From positions 434,001-498,000 of the forward strand of contig NZ_AP024861.1 of NCBI RefSeq assembly GCF_024346755.1: a stretch of DNA of 64,000 bases, given 5' to 3'. The DNA comes from Vibrio aerogenes (GTDB lineage: Bacteria > Pseudomonadota > Gammaproteobacteria > Enterobacterales > Vibrionaceae). A program made the translations under genes and the position numbers. The notes under the pieces are model-generated. The model was not told the origin of the DNA. It was given only the letters and a program-made list of their open reading frames with translations, and searched no databases. This document shows positions 10,484 to 22,399 of the stretch, one piece after another (within the stretch, counting starts at the first letter, position 1; each line of letters begins with the position of its first letter).

Positions 10484-11125
10484 ATGACTCATGCTGTTTT
10501 TCATTATATCAATGACCCCTTGTGTGGTTGGTGCTACGGTGCTTCACCACTCGTTTCCGTGATCAATGAAACGGAGGGGGTAACCCTGAAACTGCACTGT
10601 GGCGGACTCTGGACAGGCAATCACAGAACAAATATGGGGCCGGCGCTACAGAGCCATGTGTTACCACATGATGATCGTATAGAAGCTATGACTGGTCAGG
10701 TCTTCGGTGAAGCATACCGTAACGGGCTTTTACTGAATACAAATTATATTTTGGATTCTGAACCACCGATTCGGGCAATTATTGCTGCAAAGTCAATGGG
10801 CGGTAGTGATTTTGAGATGTACAAAAAAGTACAGGCCGCGCACTATCAGCGAGGTCTATATGTTGGTGATCTACAAGTACTGACCCGCCTTGCTCAAGAG
10901 CTGGGACTGGAACAGGACGCGTTTGTCAATGCATATCATACGGCCGGTTTTTCAAATCATATTGAGCAGAGCCAGCAATGGATGAATCGATTGGGAGGAC
11001 GTGGCTACCCAACTGCCGGACTGGAAATTGGCAGCCAGTTACATGCGGTGCCGTTATCTTCTTTTTATGGGCAGGTTGAGCAATTCAGGACCGTGCTGAA
11101 GGATTTTATGTCAGCTTCAAAGTAA
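10484..11125 (+). CDS. DsbA-family thioredoxin-fold protein (FrnE/DSBA-like)
   Basis: This is a thiol oxidoreductase-like protein of the DSBA domain family. The CxxC active site is CGWC, about residues 15-18 of the 213-residue protein, right after the first beta strand (FHYINDPLCGWCYGA). A cis-Pro loop is plausible at GRGYPTAGLEIG near residue 177. There is no signal peptide, so it is probably cytoplasmic, unlike DsbA. The frame extends upstream to a TTG at 10460, but the ATG at 10484 places the CxxC at the usual distance. Neither start has a clear Shine-Dalgarno. The substrate is unknown. Confidence 0.75.
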   Translation: MTHAVFHYINDPLCGWCYGASPLVSVINETEGVTLKLHCGGLWTGNHRTNMGPALQSHVLPHDDRIEAMTGQVFGEAYRNGLLLNTNYILDSEPPIRAIIAAKSMGGSDFEMYKKVQAAHYQRGLYVGDLQVLTRLAQELGLEQDAFVNAYHTAGFSNHIEQSQQWMNRLGGRGYPTAGLEIGSQLHAVPLSSFYGQVEQFRTVLKDFMSASK

Positions 11126-11194
11126 ACCTGTAAAAGATTCTGAAAGTGAATGGACGATGAACTCAGTTTGTTGTGCAAATATCACAAATGAATT

Positions 11195-11228
11195 GATAAG
11201 CCACATCTCAAGAGAGAGGTGGCTTATC
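11195..11228. terminator. Terminator at the end of leuABCD
   Basis: A long inverted repeat (gataagccac / gtggcttatc) lies between the convergent DsbA-like gene and leuD. It is extended internally by tctc/gaga pairing and is suited to terminating both transcripts. Confidence 0.7.
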
Positions 11229-11241
11229 GGTTATTTTCTGA

Positions 11242-11844
11242 TTAACTCAAAAATCCGGGAATTTTCCCTTCATATTCAGCAATCTTCCCTTCATGCTGAA
11301 GGGTGAGCCCGATATTATCCAGACCATTTAATAAGCAGTGACGGCGGAATTCATCGATTTCGAAGCTGTATTCCTTTCCATTGGCTGAAACAGTCATGGT
11401 TTCAAGATTCACCGTGACTTGTGCACCTTCATTGGTTTCAATGTATTGGAAAATTTCATCCACTTCATTTTCAGTTAAACGAACCGGTACCATCTGGTTG
11501 TTGATCGAGTTGCCGTAGAAAATATCAGCAAAACTTGGTGCGATCATGACCTTGATACCATAGTCAGCCAGTGCCCATGGTGCATGCTCCCGTGAGGAAC
11601 CACAACCAAAGTTTTCACGGGCCAGCAAAATACTTGCACCTTGATAACGTGCCTGATTCATGATGAATTCAGGATTCGGCTGTTCACCCGCGTCGTCAAG
11701 AAAACGCCAGTCATGAAATAAGTGGCGGCCAAACCCGGTTCGGGTGACTTTTTGCAGAAATTGTTTTGGGATAATCGCATCTGTATCGACGTTTGCTGCG
11801 TCCAGAGGAACGACTAATCCTGTGTGTTGTTTGAAACCTGTCAT
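11242..11844 (-). CDS. leuD: 3-isopropylmalate dehydratase small subunit
   Basis: LeuD pairs with LeuC to isomerise 2-isopropylmalate to 3-isopropylmalate in leucine biosynthesis. The 200-residue length is normal. [27 protein letters not shown] is the classic N-terminus, and the swivel-domain signature [13 protein letters not shown] lies near residue 80. It is the last gene of leuABCD, 15 bp after leuC, with AGAGGA upstream of the ATG. Confidence 0.96.
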   Translation of the reverse strand: MTGFKQHTGLVVPLDAANVDTDAIIPKQFLQKVTRTGFGRHLFHDWRFLDDAGEQPNPEFIMNQARYQGASILLARENFGCGSSREHAPWALADYGIKVMIAPSFADIFYGNSINNQMVPVRLTENEVDEIFQYIETNEGAQVTVNLETMTVSANGKEYSFEIDEFRRHCLLNGLDNIGLTLQHEGKIAEYEGKIPGFLS

Positions 11845-11859
11845 AGTTGCGGTCCTCTG

Positions 11860-13266
11860 TTAGCTGAATGTACGAATATCAACGAAGTGGCCAGCAATAG
11901 CTGCTGCGGCTGCCATCGCAGGGCTGACAAGATGTGTTCTTCCTTCACGCCCCTGACGACCTTCAAAGTTGCGGTTAGATGTTGAAGCACACCGCTCTTT
12001 CGGTGCAAGGCGATCGTTGTTCATGGCAAGACACATCGAGCAACCTGGCAAGCGCCATTCAAAACCAGCATCAGTGAAAATTTTATCTAAACCTTCTTCC
12101 TCAGCCTGAGCTTTGACTTGTTCTGAGCCCGGAACAACAATAGCCTGAACATGTGAAGCGACTTGCTTTCCTTTCGCTACTTCTGCGGCAGCACGCATAT
12201 CTTCAATACGGGAATTGGTACATGAGCCGATAAACACTTTATCAATATTGTAATCTGAGAGAGATTTTCCGGCTTCAAGTCCCATGTAGGCCAGTGCTTT
12301 TTCAGCAGAAGATTTCTCGACCGGATCTGAAAAGTTCTCAGGTGCAGGAATTGGAGTATCAACAGAAATAACCTGTCCCGGGTTTGTTCCCCATGTGACT
12401 TGTGGTTTGATATCTGCAGCTTCCAGCGTAACAACAGCATCAAATTCTGCATCATCATCCGTTTTGAGGGTTTTCCAGTATTCGACTGCAGCATCCCAGT
12501 GTTCTGGCGCTGGTGCGAATTTGCGGCCTTTGATGTATTCAAATGTTGTTTCGTCTGGGGCGATTAATCCGGCTTTTGCCCCCATCTCAATCGCCATGTT
12601 ACAGACGGTCATCCGTCCTTCCATCGTCAGGTCGCGAATCGCTTCACCACAGAATTCAACAACATAACCGGTTCCGCCTGCGGCTGTTGTTTTACCAATA
12701 ATTGCCAGTACGATATCTTTGGCTGTGATGCCCGGAGCCACTTTGCCTTTGATTTCGATTTTCATTGTTTTCGCGCGGGCTTGTTTCAGGGTTTGAGTCG
12801 CAAGCACGTGTTCAACTTCTGAAGTGCCGATACCAAAAGCCAGGGAGCCAAAAGCACCATGTGTAGCCGTATGTGAGTCCCCACAAACAATGGTCATTCC
12901 GGGTAATGTGATGCCTAACTCAGGCCCCATCACATGGACAATACCCTGATATTTATGGTTGATGTCATATAAGGTCACCCCAAATTCTTCACAGTTTTTA
13001 GACAGTGTTTCCATCTGAATCCGGGCCATTTCTCCGGATGCATTGATATCTTTTGTTGTGGTGGAAACATTGTGGTCCATCGTTGCAAAGGTTTTGCTGA
13101 CCTGACGGATTTTGCGCCCTTTTTCCCGCAGACCATCAAAAGCCTGCGGTGAGGTCACCTCATGAACCAGATGACGGTCAATGTATAAAATCGGGTTTTC
13201 ACCTTCAGCAGCGACGACGACGTGTGCATCGTACACTTTTTCGTATAAAGTTTTTGCGTTTGACAT
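11860..13266 (-). CDS. leuC: 3-isopropylmalate dehydratase large subunit
   Basis: LeuC carries the 4Fe-4S cluster and active site of isopropylmalate isomerase and works with LeuD. The 468-residue protein has the aconitase-family cluster cysteines in [12 protein letters not shown] (about residue 348) and in the [10 protein letters not shown] segment near 410. The [12 protein letters not shown] motif is present near residue 130. It lies between leuB and leuD in the operon. Confidence 0.97.
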   Translation of the reverse strand: MSNAKTLYEKVYDAHVVVAAEGENPILYIDRHLVHEVTSPQAFDGLREKGRKIRQVSKTFATMDHNVSTTTKDINASGEMARIQMETLSKNCEEFGVTLYDINHKYQGIVHVMGPELGITLPGMTIVCGDSHTATHGAFGSLAFGIGTSEVEHVLATQTLKQARAKTMKIEIKGKVAPGITAKDIVLAIIGKTTAAGGTGYVVEFCGEAIRDLTMEGRMTVCNMAIEMGAKAGLIAPDETTFEYIKGRKFAPAPEHWDAAVEYWKTLKTDDDAEFDAVVTLEAADIKPQVTWGTNPGQVISVDTPIPAPENFSDPVEKSSAEKALAYMGLEAGKSLSDYNIDKVFIGSCTNSRIEDMRAAAEVAKGKQVASHVQAIVVPGSEQVKAQAEEEGLDKIFTDAGFEWRLPGCSMCLAMNNDRLAPKERCASTSNRNFEGRQGREGRTHLVSPAMAAAAAIAGHFVDIRTFS

Positions 13267-13283
13267 TGCTCTACCTTGCCCGT

Positions 13284-14405
<1,122 letters not shown>

Positions 14406-14427
14406 TTATTGGTACAGGAGACTGGCA

Positions 14428-14454
14428 GGCATAACCACTTTCAGTGGATATGCC
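14428..14454 (-). other. Intercistronic hairpin between leuA and leuB
   Basis: The imperfect inverted repeat ggcat..ccact / agtgg..atgcc with a ttc loop lies in the 89-bp leuA-leuB spacer and lacks a T run. It may be an mRNA processing or stability structure rather than a terminator. Confidence 0.35.
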
Positions 14455-14464
14455 TTAATTTTGC

Positions 14465-16012
14465 TTATACCGTTACGAATTTCTTTTGCTTGATTTCTTC
14501 AATCTGATCAGCACGGTGAATACTGTTGATAACATGCAACAGAGCTTGTCCTGAAGCTTCAACAATATCTGTAGAAACCCCGGTACCGTGATATTTTCGC
14601 CCTTTGTAGTTGGCAATAATATCAGCTTGTCCCAGGCCATCTTCACCTTCGCCTTTTGCTGTCAGATCAAATTTATCCAGAACAATATCATAGCCAGTAA
14701 TGCGGTAAATACATTGGTATAATGCATCGACCGGGCCGTTACCAACGGCGGCCTCGCATTGCTCTTCACCACCACACTGGAGTTTGATTGTTGTGGTTGC
14801 CATGACACTGCCGGACTGAACACTCAGGTAGTTCAGTTTATAGAAGTCATCTTCATCTTTGAGATTTGAAAAATACATCAATGATTCAAGGTCATAATCA
14901 AATACCTGACCTTTTTTATCCGCAAGCTTCAGGAAATTATCATACAGCGCATCCAGATTGTAGTCTTCATCTGTATATCCCATGGCATCCATGTGACTTT
15001 TTACTGCTGCCCGGCCGCTTCGGCTGGTCAGATTCAGAACCTGATTTTTCAAACCAATTGATTCAGGTGTCATAATTTCATAGGTGTTTTTATTTTTCAG
15101 CATGCCATCCTGATGAATGCCGGAGGAATGGCTGAACGCATTTGTACCAACAATGGCTTTATTACTTTGAACCGGCATGTGACAAAGCTGGCTGACCATT
15201 TTACTGGTACGATGAATTTCTTCATGTTTGATATTGGTATGCACGCCCAGTAATTGCTGCCGGGTTTTAATGATCATGGCGATTTCTTCCAGTGCGCAGT
15301 TTCCTGCCCGCTCGCCAATACCGTTAATGGTACCTTCGATCTGACGTGCACCGGCCTGAACGGCCGCGATAGAGTTTGCGACAGACATGCCGAGATCATC
15401 ATGACAGTGGACAGAAATAATCGCTTTATCAATATTAGGAACACGATTAAACAGCGATTGAATAATCCCGCCGAACTCATTTGGCACGGTATACCCAACC
15501 GTATCGGGGATATTGATTGTTTTCGCCCCGGCGTTTATGGCGCCTTCAACCATGCGGCACAAGTTATCAATCGGTGTCCGGCCTGCATCCTCGCATGAAA
15601 ATTCGACATCATCAGTGTATTTGCGTGCATGTTTGACAGCTCTGACACCCATCTCGACGACCTGATCGTAACTTCGGCGTAATTTATCTTCAACATGAAT
15701 GGTTGATGTAGAAATAAACGTATGAATTCTGAAAGCTTCGGCTACTTTAAGCGCCTCGGCTGCGGCATCGATATCTTTTTCAACTGCGCGGGATAAAGCA
15801 CAGACCCGGCTGTTTTTGATATGTTTTGCGATGGTTTGCACCGATTGAAAGTCACCGGGAGATGAAACAGGAAAACCGGCTTCAATGATATCGATCCCCA
15901 GACGCTCCAGCGCATATGCAATTTGTAATTTTTCTTTTACCGTCAGACTTGCGGATAATGCCTGTTCACCGTCGCGCAATGTTGTGTCGAAAATAATGAC
16001 CTGATCGTTCAT
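14465..16012 (-). CDS. leuA: 2-isopropylmalate synthase
   Basis: LeuA condenses acetyl-CoA with 2-oxoisovalerate, the first committed and leucine-inhibited step of leucine synthesis. The 515-residue protein has the DRE-TIM motif [15 protein letters not shown] at residues 8-22, the metal-binding [11 protein letters not shown] near residue 200 and [12 protein letters not shown]-terminal allosteric LeuA dimer domain (about 390-510) holds the leucine feedback site. GGGAG precedes the ATG. It lies directly behind the attenuator. Confidence 0.97.
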   Translation of the reverse strand: MNDQVIIFDTTLRDGEQALSASLTVKEKLQIAYALERLGIDIIEAGFPVSSPGDFQSVQTIAKHIKNSRVCALSRAVEKDIDAAAEALKVAEAFRIHTFISTSTIHVEDKLRRSYDQVVEMGVRAVKHARKYTDDVEFSCEDAGRTPIDNLCRMVEGAINAGAKTINIPDTVGYTVPNEFGGIIQSLFNRVPNIDKAIISVHCHDDLGMSVANSIAAVQAGARQIEGTINGIGERAGNCALEEIAMIIKTRQQLLGVHTNIKHEEIHRTSKMVSQLCHMPVQSNKAIVGTNAFSHSSGIHQDGMLKNKNTYEIMTPESIGLKNQVLNLTSRSGRAAVKSHMDAMGYTDEDYNLDALYDNFLKLADKKGQVFDYDLESLMYFSNLKDEDDFYKLNYLSVQSGSVMATTTIKLQCGGEEQCEAAVGNGPVDALYQCIYRITGYDIVLDKFDLTAKGEGEDGLGQADIIANYKGRKYHGTGVSTDIVEASGQALLHVINSIHRADQIEEIKQKKFVTV

Positions 16013-16090
16013 ACTGGCTCCCTATGAATTAGGTATAGTTAATTGTTTACTTCCTGGTCTTGGTGCTTGTTTTGCTTTTAAAATAGTTAT

Positions 16091-16122
16091 AAAAAAACCC
16101 GCATCTCAATGCGGGTTTTTTG
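16091..16122 (-). terminator. leu operon attenuator terminator
   Basis: On the minus strand the repeat acccgcat / atgcgggt with a short loop is followed by seven T residues. It lies between the leader peptide stop and leuA, where an attenuator terminator is expected. Leucine starvation would stall the leader ribosome and should favour an antiterminator structure. The alternative pairing was not folded computationally. Confidence 0.8.
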
Positions 16123-16152
16123 TATTCTTCAGTGGTCTTTTCTGTCCACAAG

Positions 16153-16215
16153 CTACCCGCGCGATTGATACACGATAAGGAGTAGGCTTAGCAGGAGAGA
16201 AAAACGAATTATCAT
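16153..16215 (-). CDS. leuL: leu operon leader peptide
   Basis: A 20-codon reading frame on the minus strand begins ATG at 16215 and ends TAG at 16153. It encodes MIIRF, then SLLLSLLL, then IVYQSRG: six leucines in seven positions, read by CTC, CTG, CTA, CTA, CTC and CTT. This is the expected design of a leucine attenuation leader, with the terminator hairpin 31 bp after its stop. The Shine-Dalgarno is weak (gtgaa). Confidence 0.85.
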   Translation of the reverse strand: MIIRFSLLLSLLLIVYQSRG

Positions 16216-16256
16216 AACAATTCACTAACCACAGTTTAAAAATTAATTAGTCTAAA

Positions 16257-16285
16257 TAAGTACCTTACTCTGAGGGTGAGGTCAA
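16257..16285 (-). promoter_or_regulatory. Candidate leu operon promoter
   Basis: On the minus strand TTGACC (16285-16280) and TACTTA (16262-16257) are 17 bp apart and end about 40 bp before the leader peptide start. The -35 is close to consensus and the -10 is weak. Confidence 0.5.
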
Positions 16286-16461
16286 CCCTAAAAGTTATTT
16301 TTTTATTGATGAAAGGACAATGACCCACAACTGAGCCACTTATATTTAGCAGATTATGTGATTATTTTAAGCCGATAGTGAATACAGAGAGTCAATGCAG
16401 ATGAAATCGGTGTATGATGAAGAATTAGTCGTTGATTAATTTAATCTGAGGAGAGCGCTCC

Positions 16462-17121
16462 ATGGAAAGTACATCTCATCGCAGTGTTGGCCGTCCAAGT
16501 GAACAAATTCAATCAAGGGAACGACTGATAATCAGTGCCAGAGAGCTTTTTACCGTGATGGCATATAACAAAGTTTCAACCCGTTTGATCGCTCGCCGGG
16601 CTGGGGTGAATATTGCAATGATCCGTTATTACTTCGGCAGCAAAGCCGGTTTGTTTGAAGCGATGCTACGTGAGACATTACATCCTTTGAAACAACAGAT
16701 GAACAAGTTGCTTGCCAAAAGTAATCAAAAAAATCTGGTCGATCTGATGCGGGTCTATTACAAGGAAATGATTAAAGTACCTCAGTTTCCCAAGTTGTTG
16801 GCTCAGGTCATGAGTATGCCGCCGGGTGAGATACAAAGAGACTTGATGGAAGAGGTGATGCAGGATCTGAGTCAGCCTATCCGTGAGCTTTTGTCATCCC
16901 GTCTGGTGAATCAGGGAGTCATCCGTCCGGATATGGATCCTTACCTTTGCAGAATGTCATATATCAGTTTAATGGTATTCCCTTTTTTAATCCCGGCTTC
17001 AATGTTAAGTATCTATAAATTTGAGCTGACAGATGATTTTCTGGAGCGATTGATCGAACATAATATTCGTTTGATGGAGGGGGGCTTTCTGGTGCCGGAA
17101 GGCGCAAATATTTCTGTTTGA
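16462..17121 (+). CDS. TetR family transcriptional regulator
   Basis: A 219-residue repressor-type protein with an N-terminal TetR helix-turn-helix (about residues 20-65): SRERLIISARELFTVMAYNKVSTRLIARRAGVN followed by the typical IRYYFGSKAGLFEAML. The C-terminal ligand-binding and dimer domain is not recognisable. GAGGAG lies upstream of the ATG. It is transcribed toward the PAP2 phosphatase and glycosyltransferase genes, about 190 bp away, which may be targets, but no operator was identified. Confidence 0.85.
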   Translation: MESTSHRSVGRPSEQIQSRERLIISARELFTVMAYNKVSTRLIARRAGVNIAMIRYYFGSKAGLFEAMLRETLHPLKQQMNKLLAKSNQKNLVDLMRVYYKEMIKVPQFPKLLAQVMSMPPGEIQRDLMEEVMQDLSQPIRELLSSRLVNQGVIRPDMDPYLCRMSYISLMVFPFLIPASMLSIYKFELTDDFLERLIEHNIRLMEGGFLVPEGANISV

Positions 17122-17312
17122 ACCCGAAACAAACTGAGACCTGTCTCGCCCCGGTGCCATTGATGAGCAGGGTCCGGTCTTTGGCTTTGCTGAAATCCTG
17201 AGAATCTGGCTGCAACTGTCACTCATTCGACAAAAAATGATCACTTCGCTGTCATCTAACCTGATTACTGTTCCAAAAGGTAGAAGAGATTTCCTTTTAT
17301 AAGGAGTCAGTA

Positions 17313-17846
17313 ATGAAAGTGATGGCCCCCATAGTAAAATTTGATTTAGCATTTTCACTCTTTTGTTTGCAACACCGGTTTAGTTCTGGTTTTGCCCGGG
17401 CAAGCAGAATTGTTTCCCGTACCGGTGACGGTCATTTATATGTCTTGATTGGTTGCCTGGCATATCTTCTGGATGATCGGTATGGTCAGGCATTTTTACT
17501 GACGGGAATTCTCGCCTTTATTATTGAGCTGCCTTTGTACTGGGTATTGAAAAATGCTTTTCAGCGGCGACGTCCACATGAACTGTCCTCTTTAGTTCAG
17601 GCATTTATCACGCCCTCTGATCGATTCAGTCTTCCCTCCGGGCATACAACCGCTGGTTTTTTGATGGCGACATTACTTGCTCATTTTTATCCTTCACTGA
17701 CAGAGCCTGCTTTTTTATGGGCATTTTCTATCGGTATCGCCCGTATTTTACTGGGTGTTCATTTTTTCACGGATGTACTGGTCGGTTCACTATTAGGTAT
17801 GGGTTGTGCTCAGTTTAGTCTGCAACTATCGGAGTTACTGTCTTGA
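17313..17846 (+). CDS. PAP2-family membrane phosphatase
   Basis: This 177-residue integral membrane protein has the three-part phosphatidic acid phosphatase type 2 signature: KNAFQRRRPHE (about 87-97), PSGHT (about 109-113) and the late segment ARILLGVHFFTDVL (about 146-159) with the catalytic His. Family members remove phosphate from lipid phosphates such as undecaprenyl pyrophosphate or phosphatidylglycerophosphate. The substrate is unknown here. Its stop overlaps the TTG start of the next gene by four bases, so the two are translationally coupled, suggesting a shared cell-envelope or lipid-linked role. Confidence 0.85.
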   Translation: MKVMAPIVKFDLAFSLFCLQHRFSSGFARASRIVSRTGDGHLYVLIGCLAYLLDDRYGQAFLLTGILAFIIELPLYWVLKNAFQRRRPHELSSLVQAFITPSDRFSLPSGHTTAGFLMATLLAHFYPSLTEPAFLWAFSIGIARILLGVHFFTDVLVGSLLGMGCAQFSLQLSELLS

Positions 17847-18907
17847 AAATTCTTTATGGGGTTCAGGGAACCGGCAATGGTCATACAGCCCGTGCCAGAG
17901 CAATGAGTCTGGCTTTGCGTCAGCAGGGTGTTGATGTCCGGTTTTTATTCAGTGGCCGGGAAAAAGAGAAATACTTTTCAATGGAGTGTTTTGGTGATTA
18001 CAAAACCCGGCGTGGACTCACTTTTATTACCGAAAAAGGACAGGTAAATTACCTGAAAACGATGACGCAAAATAACCTGATGCAATTAGCTTCTGATATT
18101 CGCAACCTCGATGTCAGTGACTATGATCTGGTTATTTCTGACTTTGAACCTGTCACTGCCTGGGCTGCCCGGCAACAAAAAAAACCATGCATCGGATTAA
18201 GTCATCAAAATGCTTTCCGTTATCCGGTTCCTCAAAAAGGTGCTAACTGGCTTGATAAACAGCTTATCTCTTATTTTGCTCCTTCCGATTATCATTTGGG
18301 GCTTCACTGGTATCACTTCGATAACCCGATTCTCCCTCCTATTGTTCATACGACAATTCATGAAACTGAACTTCAGCCCTTCATTTTAGTCTATCTGCCA
18401 TTTGAAACGCCTCATGATATCGGTGAATTATTATGTCGTTTTTCAGATCAGCCTTTTATTTGTTTTCATCCAACAGTGACTGAACCAGAAGTCATTGAAA
18501 ATATTGAATGGCGACCTTTGTGCCATCCTTCTTTTCAGAAGCATCTGAAGTGTTGTTCCGGAGTGATTGCTAATGGTGGTTTTGAACTACCCTCAGAAGC
18601 GATGTCTTTAGGCAAAAAACTGTTGCTCAAACCGCTGAAAGGGCAATTTGAGCAAATGAGCAATGTTGCCACACTAGAAATGCTTGGCGCAGCTACATCG
18701 ATGGAATACTTTGATGTTTCGGTCGTTCGTGAATGGCTGAATGAACCATTTGCACAACGAGTCATTTATCCGGATGTTGCCGCCGCAATCGCGGAATGGA
18801 TAACGCAGGGTAAATGGAATGACAGCCAATATTTGTGTGATCAATTGTGGAAACAGGTGAATTTTCCGGGGTTTGATTCAGATATGACTCACTATTCATT
18901 TGTATAA
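17843..18907 (+). CDS. MJ1255/VC2487 family glycosyltransferase-like protein
   Basis: This 354-residue protein resembles the MJ1255/VC2487 family, related to MurG and UDP-glycosyltransferases (GT-B fold). The N-terminal glycine loop GVQGTGNGHTARARAMSLAL (residues 6-25) and the C-terminal donor-site segment GVIANGGFELPSEAMSLGKKLLLKP (about 235-260) support this. The start is TTG, overlapping the PAP2 stop. A lipid-linked sugar substrate is plausible from the PAP2 neighbour, but the reaction is unknown. Confidence 0.8.
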   Translation: MKILYGVQGTGNGHTARARAMSLALRQQGVDVRFLFSGREKEKYFSMECFGDYKTRRGLTFITEKGQVNYLKTMTQNNLMQLASDIRNLDVSDYDLVISDFEPVTAWAARQQKKPCIGLSHQNAFRYPVPQKGANWLDKQLISYFAPSDYHLGLHWYHFDNPILPPIVHTTIHETELQPFILVYLPFETPHDIGELLCRFSDQPFICFHPTVTEPEVIENIEWRPLCHPSFQKHLKCCSGVIANGGFELPSEAMSLGKKLLLKPLKGQFEQMSNVATLEMLGAATSMEYFDVSVVREWLNEPFAQRVIYPDVAAAIAEWITQGKWNDSQYLCDQLWKQVNFPGFDSDMTHYSFV

Positions 18908-19281
18908 TTTGAGTATTATATCATTTTAATATTCGCTATGAATATTTGGATAATCTCTGTTTTTTACTCATAACTCATGTCAATTTATAGTAAAAATGTG
19001 ATGTAAAAAGACTTTATGTTTTTTTATGTTTTTTCTATGTGTCTGTAATTTAAGTTATTTCTTATAATTGATGTAAAATGTCCTGAGTTTTTATCAATCT
19101 TATTGCCTTCAATCATCAGATTCAAAGATAGTAGTTCTTGTGCAGACACATACAAATTATCAATGTATTTCTCTGCTTTGAACCTTCGATCGTTTTCATT
19201 TGTCAGAATATACAAATTATAAAATCAGGCATGAGAAGCGGCAGATGATTGTTGTTTTATGATTAGGTAAGAGGCATACCG
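18908..19281. other. AT-rich region upstream of leuO
   Basis: A 374-bp gene-free stretch, strongly AT-rich, typical of regions silenced by H-NS-like proteins upstream of leuO (inference from E. coli). No convincing promoter or terminator was singled out. A 63-codon frame on the minus strand looks like chance. Confidence 0.4.
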
Positions 19282-20241
19282 ATGTTAGAGAAAAAAGAAA
19301 CCGTTCCACCTGTTGTGACTAATTACCGGATGGAAAGTACTTTGCGGGGCGTTGACCTGAATTTATTAACTGTATTTGATGCAGTGATGCAAGAACAAAA
19401 TATTACACGGGCAGCACATAATCTGGGCATGTCTCAGCCAGCGGTAAGTAATGCCGTAGCGCGCTTGAAAGTCATGTTTAATGATGAGTTGTTTATGCGT
19501 CAGGGAAGGGGGATTCAGCCAACTCAGCGTGCACGTCAGCTATTTGGTCCGGTTCGTCAGGCACTACAGCTGATCCGTAATGAGTTACCCAATTCAATTT
19601 TTGTTCCTGAGTCATCAACAAGGCAGTTTAATCTTGCGATATGTAGCCCGAATGATGTTCGTTTTGCGCCTAAAGTTTTCTCCATGATTCACGAACAGGC
19701 ACCCCATGTTCAGTTACATATGGAAGCTGACTTTAACCAACAGCTGACACAGCGGTTGCGCTATCAGGAAGTGGATTTTGTTATTGATTACTCACGCTTT
19801 GAAGAAGCAGGTTTTTCTTCTGCTGAGTTATTCCAGGACGAATTAGTGGTGGTTGCTGCTAAATCTCATCCACGTATTCAGGGAAGCCTGACGATGGAGC
19901 AAATTCTGACTGAGCATCATGCAAAACTTTCTCAGGCGCATGGAATCAGCAGTTTCAGTGAACAGGCGTACCGGGATATTGAGTGCCATTCTCACTATGA
20001 AGGTACCAGTCTGAGCAATGTATTATATGTTGTAAGTCAGTCTGAATTAATTACGATTGCACCACGCTGGCTGGTCGATATTTCACTGAATCGCGAACAG
20101 CTTCAGGCCATTACATTGCCATATGAGCACCGTTTGGTGAAAGGGTATCTGAGCTGGCATGAATCGAGCGAGAAAGATAAAGGTCATAGCTGGTTAAGAG
20201 AACAGTTAATGATGCTTTGTCGTGAGATGACCGCGGCATAA
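19282..20241 (+). CDS. leuO: LysR-type regulator LeuO
   Basis: LeuO is a LysR-type global regulator that counteracts H-NS silencing in enterics and controls stress and virulence functions in vibrios. The 319-residue protein has the winged helix at about residues 22-80: RGVDLNLLTVFDAVMQEQNITRAAHNLGMSQPAVSNAVARLK. A periplasmic-binding-like effector domain follows. The extension before the HTH (about 20 residues) matches LeuO, and location between leuABCD and ilvIH is conserved. Confidence 0.92.
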   Translation: MLEKKETVPPVVTNYRMESTLRGVDLNLLTVFDAVMQEQNITRAAHNLGMSQPAVSNAVARLKVMFNDELFMRQGRGIQPTQRARQLFGPVRQALQLIRNELPNSIFVPESSTRQFNLAICSPNDVRFAPKVFSMIHEQAPHVQLHMEADFNQQLTQRLRYQEVDFVIDYSRFEEAGFSSAELFQDELVVVAAKSHPRIQGSLTMEQILTEHHAKLSQAHGISSFSEQAYRDIECHSHYEGTSLSNVLYVVSQSELITIAPRWLVDISLNREQLQAITLPYEHRLVKGYLSWHESSEKDKGHSWLREQLMMLCREMTAA

Positions 20242-20676
20242 ATAAGCCCTGATTGAATGCGTTCTATAGCCTGAATTGTAAAATTTAGGCTGTAGTTCAG
20301 CATTTCTTGAACTTCCTCCTGTTTTTGACTCTTTTAATCTTTCTCTCCAAGCCCAGAGCAGGCGTGCATTGTAAAAATTTTATACTTTTTTTTAACATCT
20401 GTGCCTGAAAATAAATCAAGACTCTTCTTTGTTGCCATATTCTCTTCTGAATTTTTTTCAAATAGCCATATTTTCTGTAAAAGTCACAAAATCTCTGATT
20501 CGACCCATCATGAATAACAGAGTAAAGTTCTGTTCATACGCCATCGGGTTATGACCTTGTGGCGGCATAGCTGAAAGCAAATTGATTTCAAATCAGGCTA
20601 CGAATAAGCCCTCGACTATGTAACACCAGCACGGTGAGCTGACCATGTAAAACCGGCAGACTGGTAAGGAGACAAT
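20242..20676. other. ilvIH upstream region
   Basis: A 435-bp gene-free stretch between leuO and ilvI. In E. coli the corresponding region holds Lrp sites and the ilvIH promoter. It contains AT-rich tracts here, but no site could be assigned by eye, and no leader peptide rich in branched-chain codons was seen. Confidence 0.35.
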
Positions 20677-22398
20677 ATGGTAATGATATCCGGAGCAGAG
20701 ATGGTTGTTCAGTCTCTGATCGAAGAAGGTGTTGAGCAAATTTTCGGTTACCCGGGTGGGTCCGTGCTTGATATCTATGATGCCCTTCATGAGAAGACGG
20801 AAAAAATCCGTCATGTCCTCGTTCGTCACGAACAAGCTGCGACACATATGGCTGATGGTTATGCCCGTGCGACCGGTAAACCCGGCGTGGTTTTGGTCTG
20901 CTCAGGACCGGGTGCAACCAATACAGTTACCGGGATTGCAACAGCGTATATGGATTCTATTCCGATGATTGTTATTTCGGGCAATGTTGCGACGAATCTG
21001 ATCGGCAATGATGCATTTCAGGAATGTGATATCGTGGGTGTTTCCCGTCCGATCGTGAAACACAGTTTTCTGGTCAAGAAAGCTGAAGATATTCCCGAAA
21101 CGATTAAAAAGGCCTTTTACATTGCTTCTACCGGTCGTCCCGGACCTGTTGTGATTGATTTACCAAAGGATGTGATGAATCCTCAAATCAAGCTTCCTTA
21201 CGAGTATCCGCAAAATATCAAAATGCGTTCTTATAATCCGACCACAACCGGACATAAAGGACAAATCAAAAAAGCACTGAAAGCTTTGCTTGAAGCCAAA
21301 AAACCGGTTTTGTATGTTGGTGGGGGTGCTGTGATCTCAGAAGCTGATCAACAGATCCTTCAGCTGTCTGAGGCATTGAACCTGCCAGTTGTATGCACTC
21401 TGATGGGATTAGGCGCTTTTCCTGGCACCCATAAGAATTCGCTGGGCATGTTAGGCATGCATGGTGTCTATGAAGCGAATATGGCGATGCATAATGCGGA
21501 TTTGATCTTTGGCATTGGGGTGCGTTTTGATGATCGCACGACGAATAATCTTGAGAAATACTGCCCGCAAGCCAAGATTATGCATATTGATATCGATCCT
21601 TCTTCGATTTCCAAAAATGTTCCGGCTGACCTGCCAATTGTCGGCTCCGCGGATAAAGTGCTGGACACCATGTTACGCCTGCTGGTTGAACAGGGCGGCA
21701 CCAATGATGGAGAAGCTATCGAAAGCTGGTGGCAGGATATTCAGCTATGGCGGGACCGTCAGTGTCTCTCTTATGAGAAATCAAGCGAACGGATTAAGCC
21801 TCAGCAGGTGATTGAAATGCTGCATAAGCTGACCGACGGTAATGCTTATGTCGCTTCTGATGTGGGACAGCATCAGATGTTTGCAGCGTTATACTATCCG
21901 TTTAATAAACCCCGTCGCTGGATCAATTCTGGTGGATTGGGCACGATGGGATTTGGACTGCCAGCCGGAATGGGTGTGAAATTTGCGCACCCTGAGGAAG
22001 AAGTCATTGTTGTGACAGGCGATGGCAGTATTCAGATGAATATTCAGGAGTTGTCGACGGCACTTCAGTACGATATTCCGGTAAAAATTATTAACCTGAA
22101 CAACCGTTTTCTCGGGATGGTTAAACAGTGGCAGGACATTATTTATCAGGGCCGCCATTCAAACTCTTATATGAGTTCTGTTCCCGATTTTGCTGCGATT
22201 GCAGAAGCTTATGGCCATGTTGGTATCCGCATCTCAACACCGGAAGAACTTGAATCCGGCTTGAAAAAAGCACTGGATATGAAAGATCGTCTGGTGTTTG
22301 TGGATATTAATGTGGATGAAACTGAGCACGTCTATCCGATGCAGATTAAAGGCGAAGGCATGGACAAAATGTGGTTAAGCAAAACGGAGAGAACCTGA
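20677..22398 (+). CDS. ilvI: Acetolactate synthase III large subunit
   Basis: IlvI is the ThDP-dependent catalytic subunit of acetohydroxyacid synthase, which makes acetolactate or acetohydroxybutyrate for valine, leucine and isoleucine. The 573-residue protein has the N-terminal [14 protein letters not shown] and catalytic Glu region [14 protein letters not shown]. The ThDP/Mg motif begins [13 protein letters not shown] near residue 448 and runs to [14 protein letters not shown]. It closely follows E. coli IlvI, including [14 protein letters not shown]. The start [14 protein letters not shown] has aaggag upstream. ilvH follows after 1 bp. Confidence 0.97.
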   Translation: MVMISGAEMVVQSLIEEGVEQIFGYPGGSVLDIYDALHEKTEKIRHVLVRHEQAATHMADGYARATGKPGVVLVCSGPGATNTVTGIATAYMDSIPMIVISGNVATNLIGNDAFQECDIVGVSRPIVKHSFLVKKAEDIPETIKKAFYIASTGRPGPVVIDLPKDVMNPQIKLPYEYPQNIKMRSYNPTTTGHKGQIKKALKALLEAKKPVLYVGGGAVISEADQQILQLSEALNLPVVCTLMGLGAFPGTHKNSLGMLGMHGVYEANMAMHNADLIFGIGVRFDDRTTNNLEKYCPQAKIMHIDIDPSSISKNVPADLPIVGSADKVLDTMLRLLVEQGGTNDGEAIESWWQDIQLWRDRQCLSYEKSSERIKPQQVIEMLHKLTDGNAYVASDVGQHQMFAALYYPFNKPRRWINSGGLGTMGFGLPAGMGVKFAHPEEEVIVVTGDGSIQMNIQELSTALQYDIPVKIINLNNRFLGMVKQWQDIIYQGRHSNSYMSSVPDFAAIAEAYGHVGIRISTPEELESGLKKALDMKDRLVFVDINVDETEHVYPMQIKGEGMDKMWLSKTERT

Positions 22399-22399
22399 T

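Noticed and set aside
19024..19215. 63-codon minus-strand frame upstream of leuO
   Set aside because: Low-complexity AT-rich DNA, no clear ribosome binding site and no recognisable protein.
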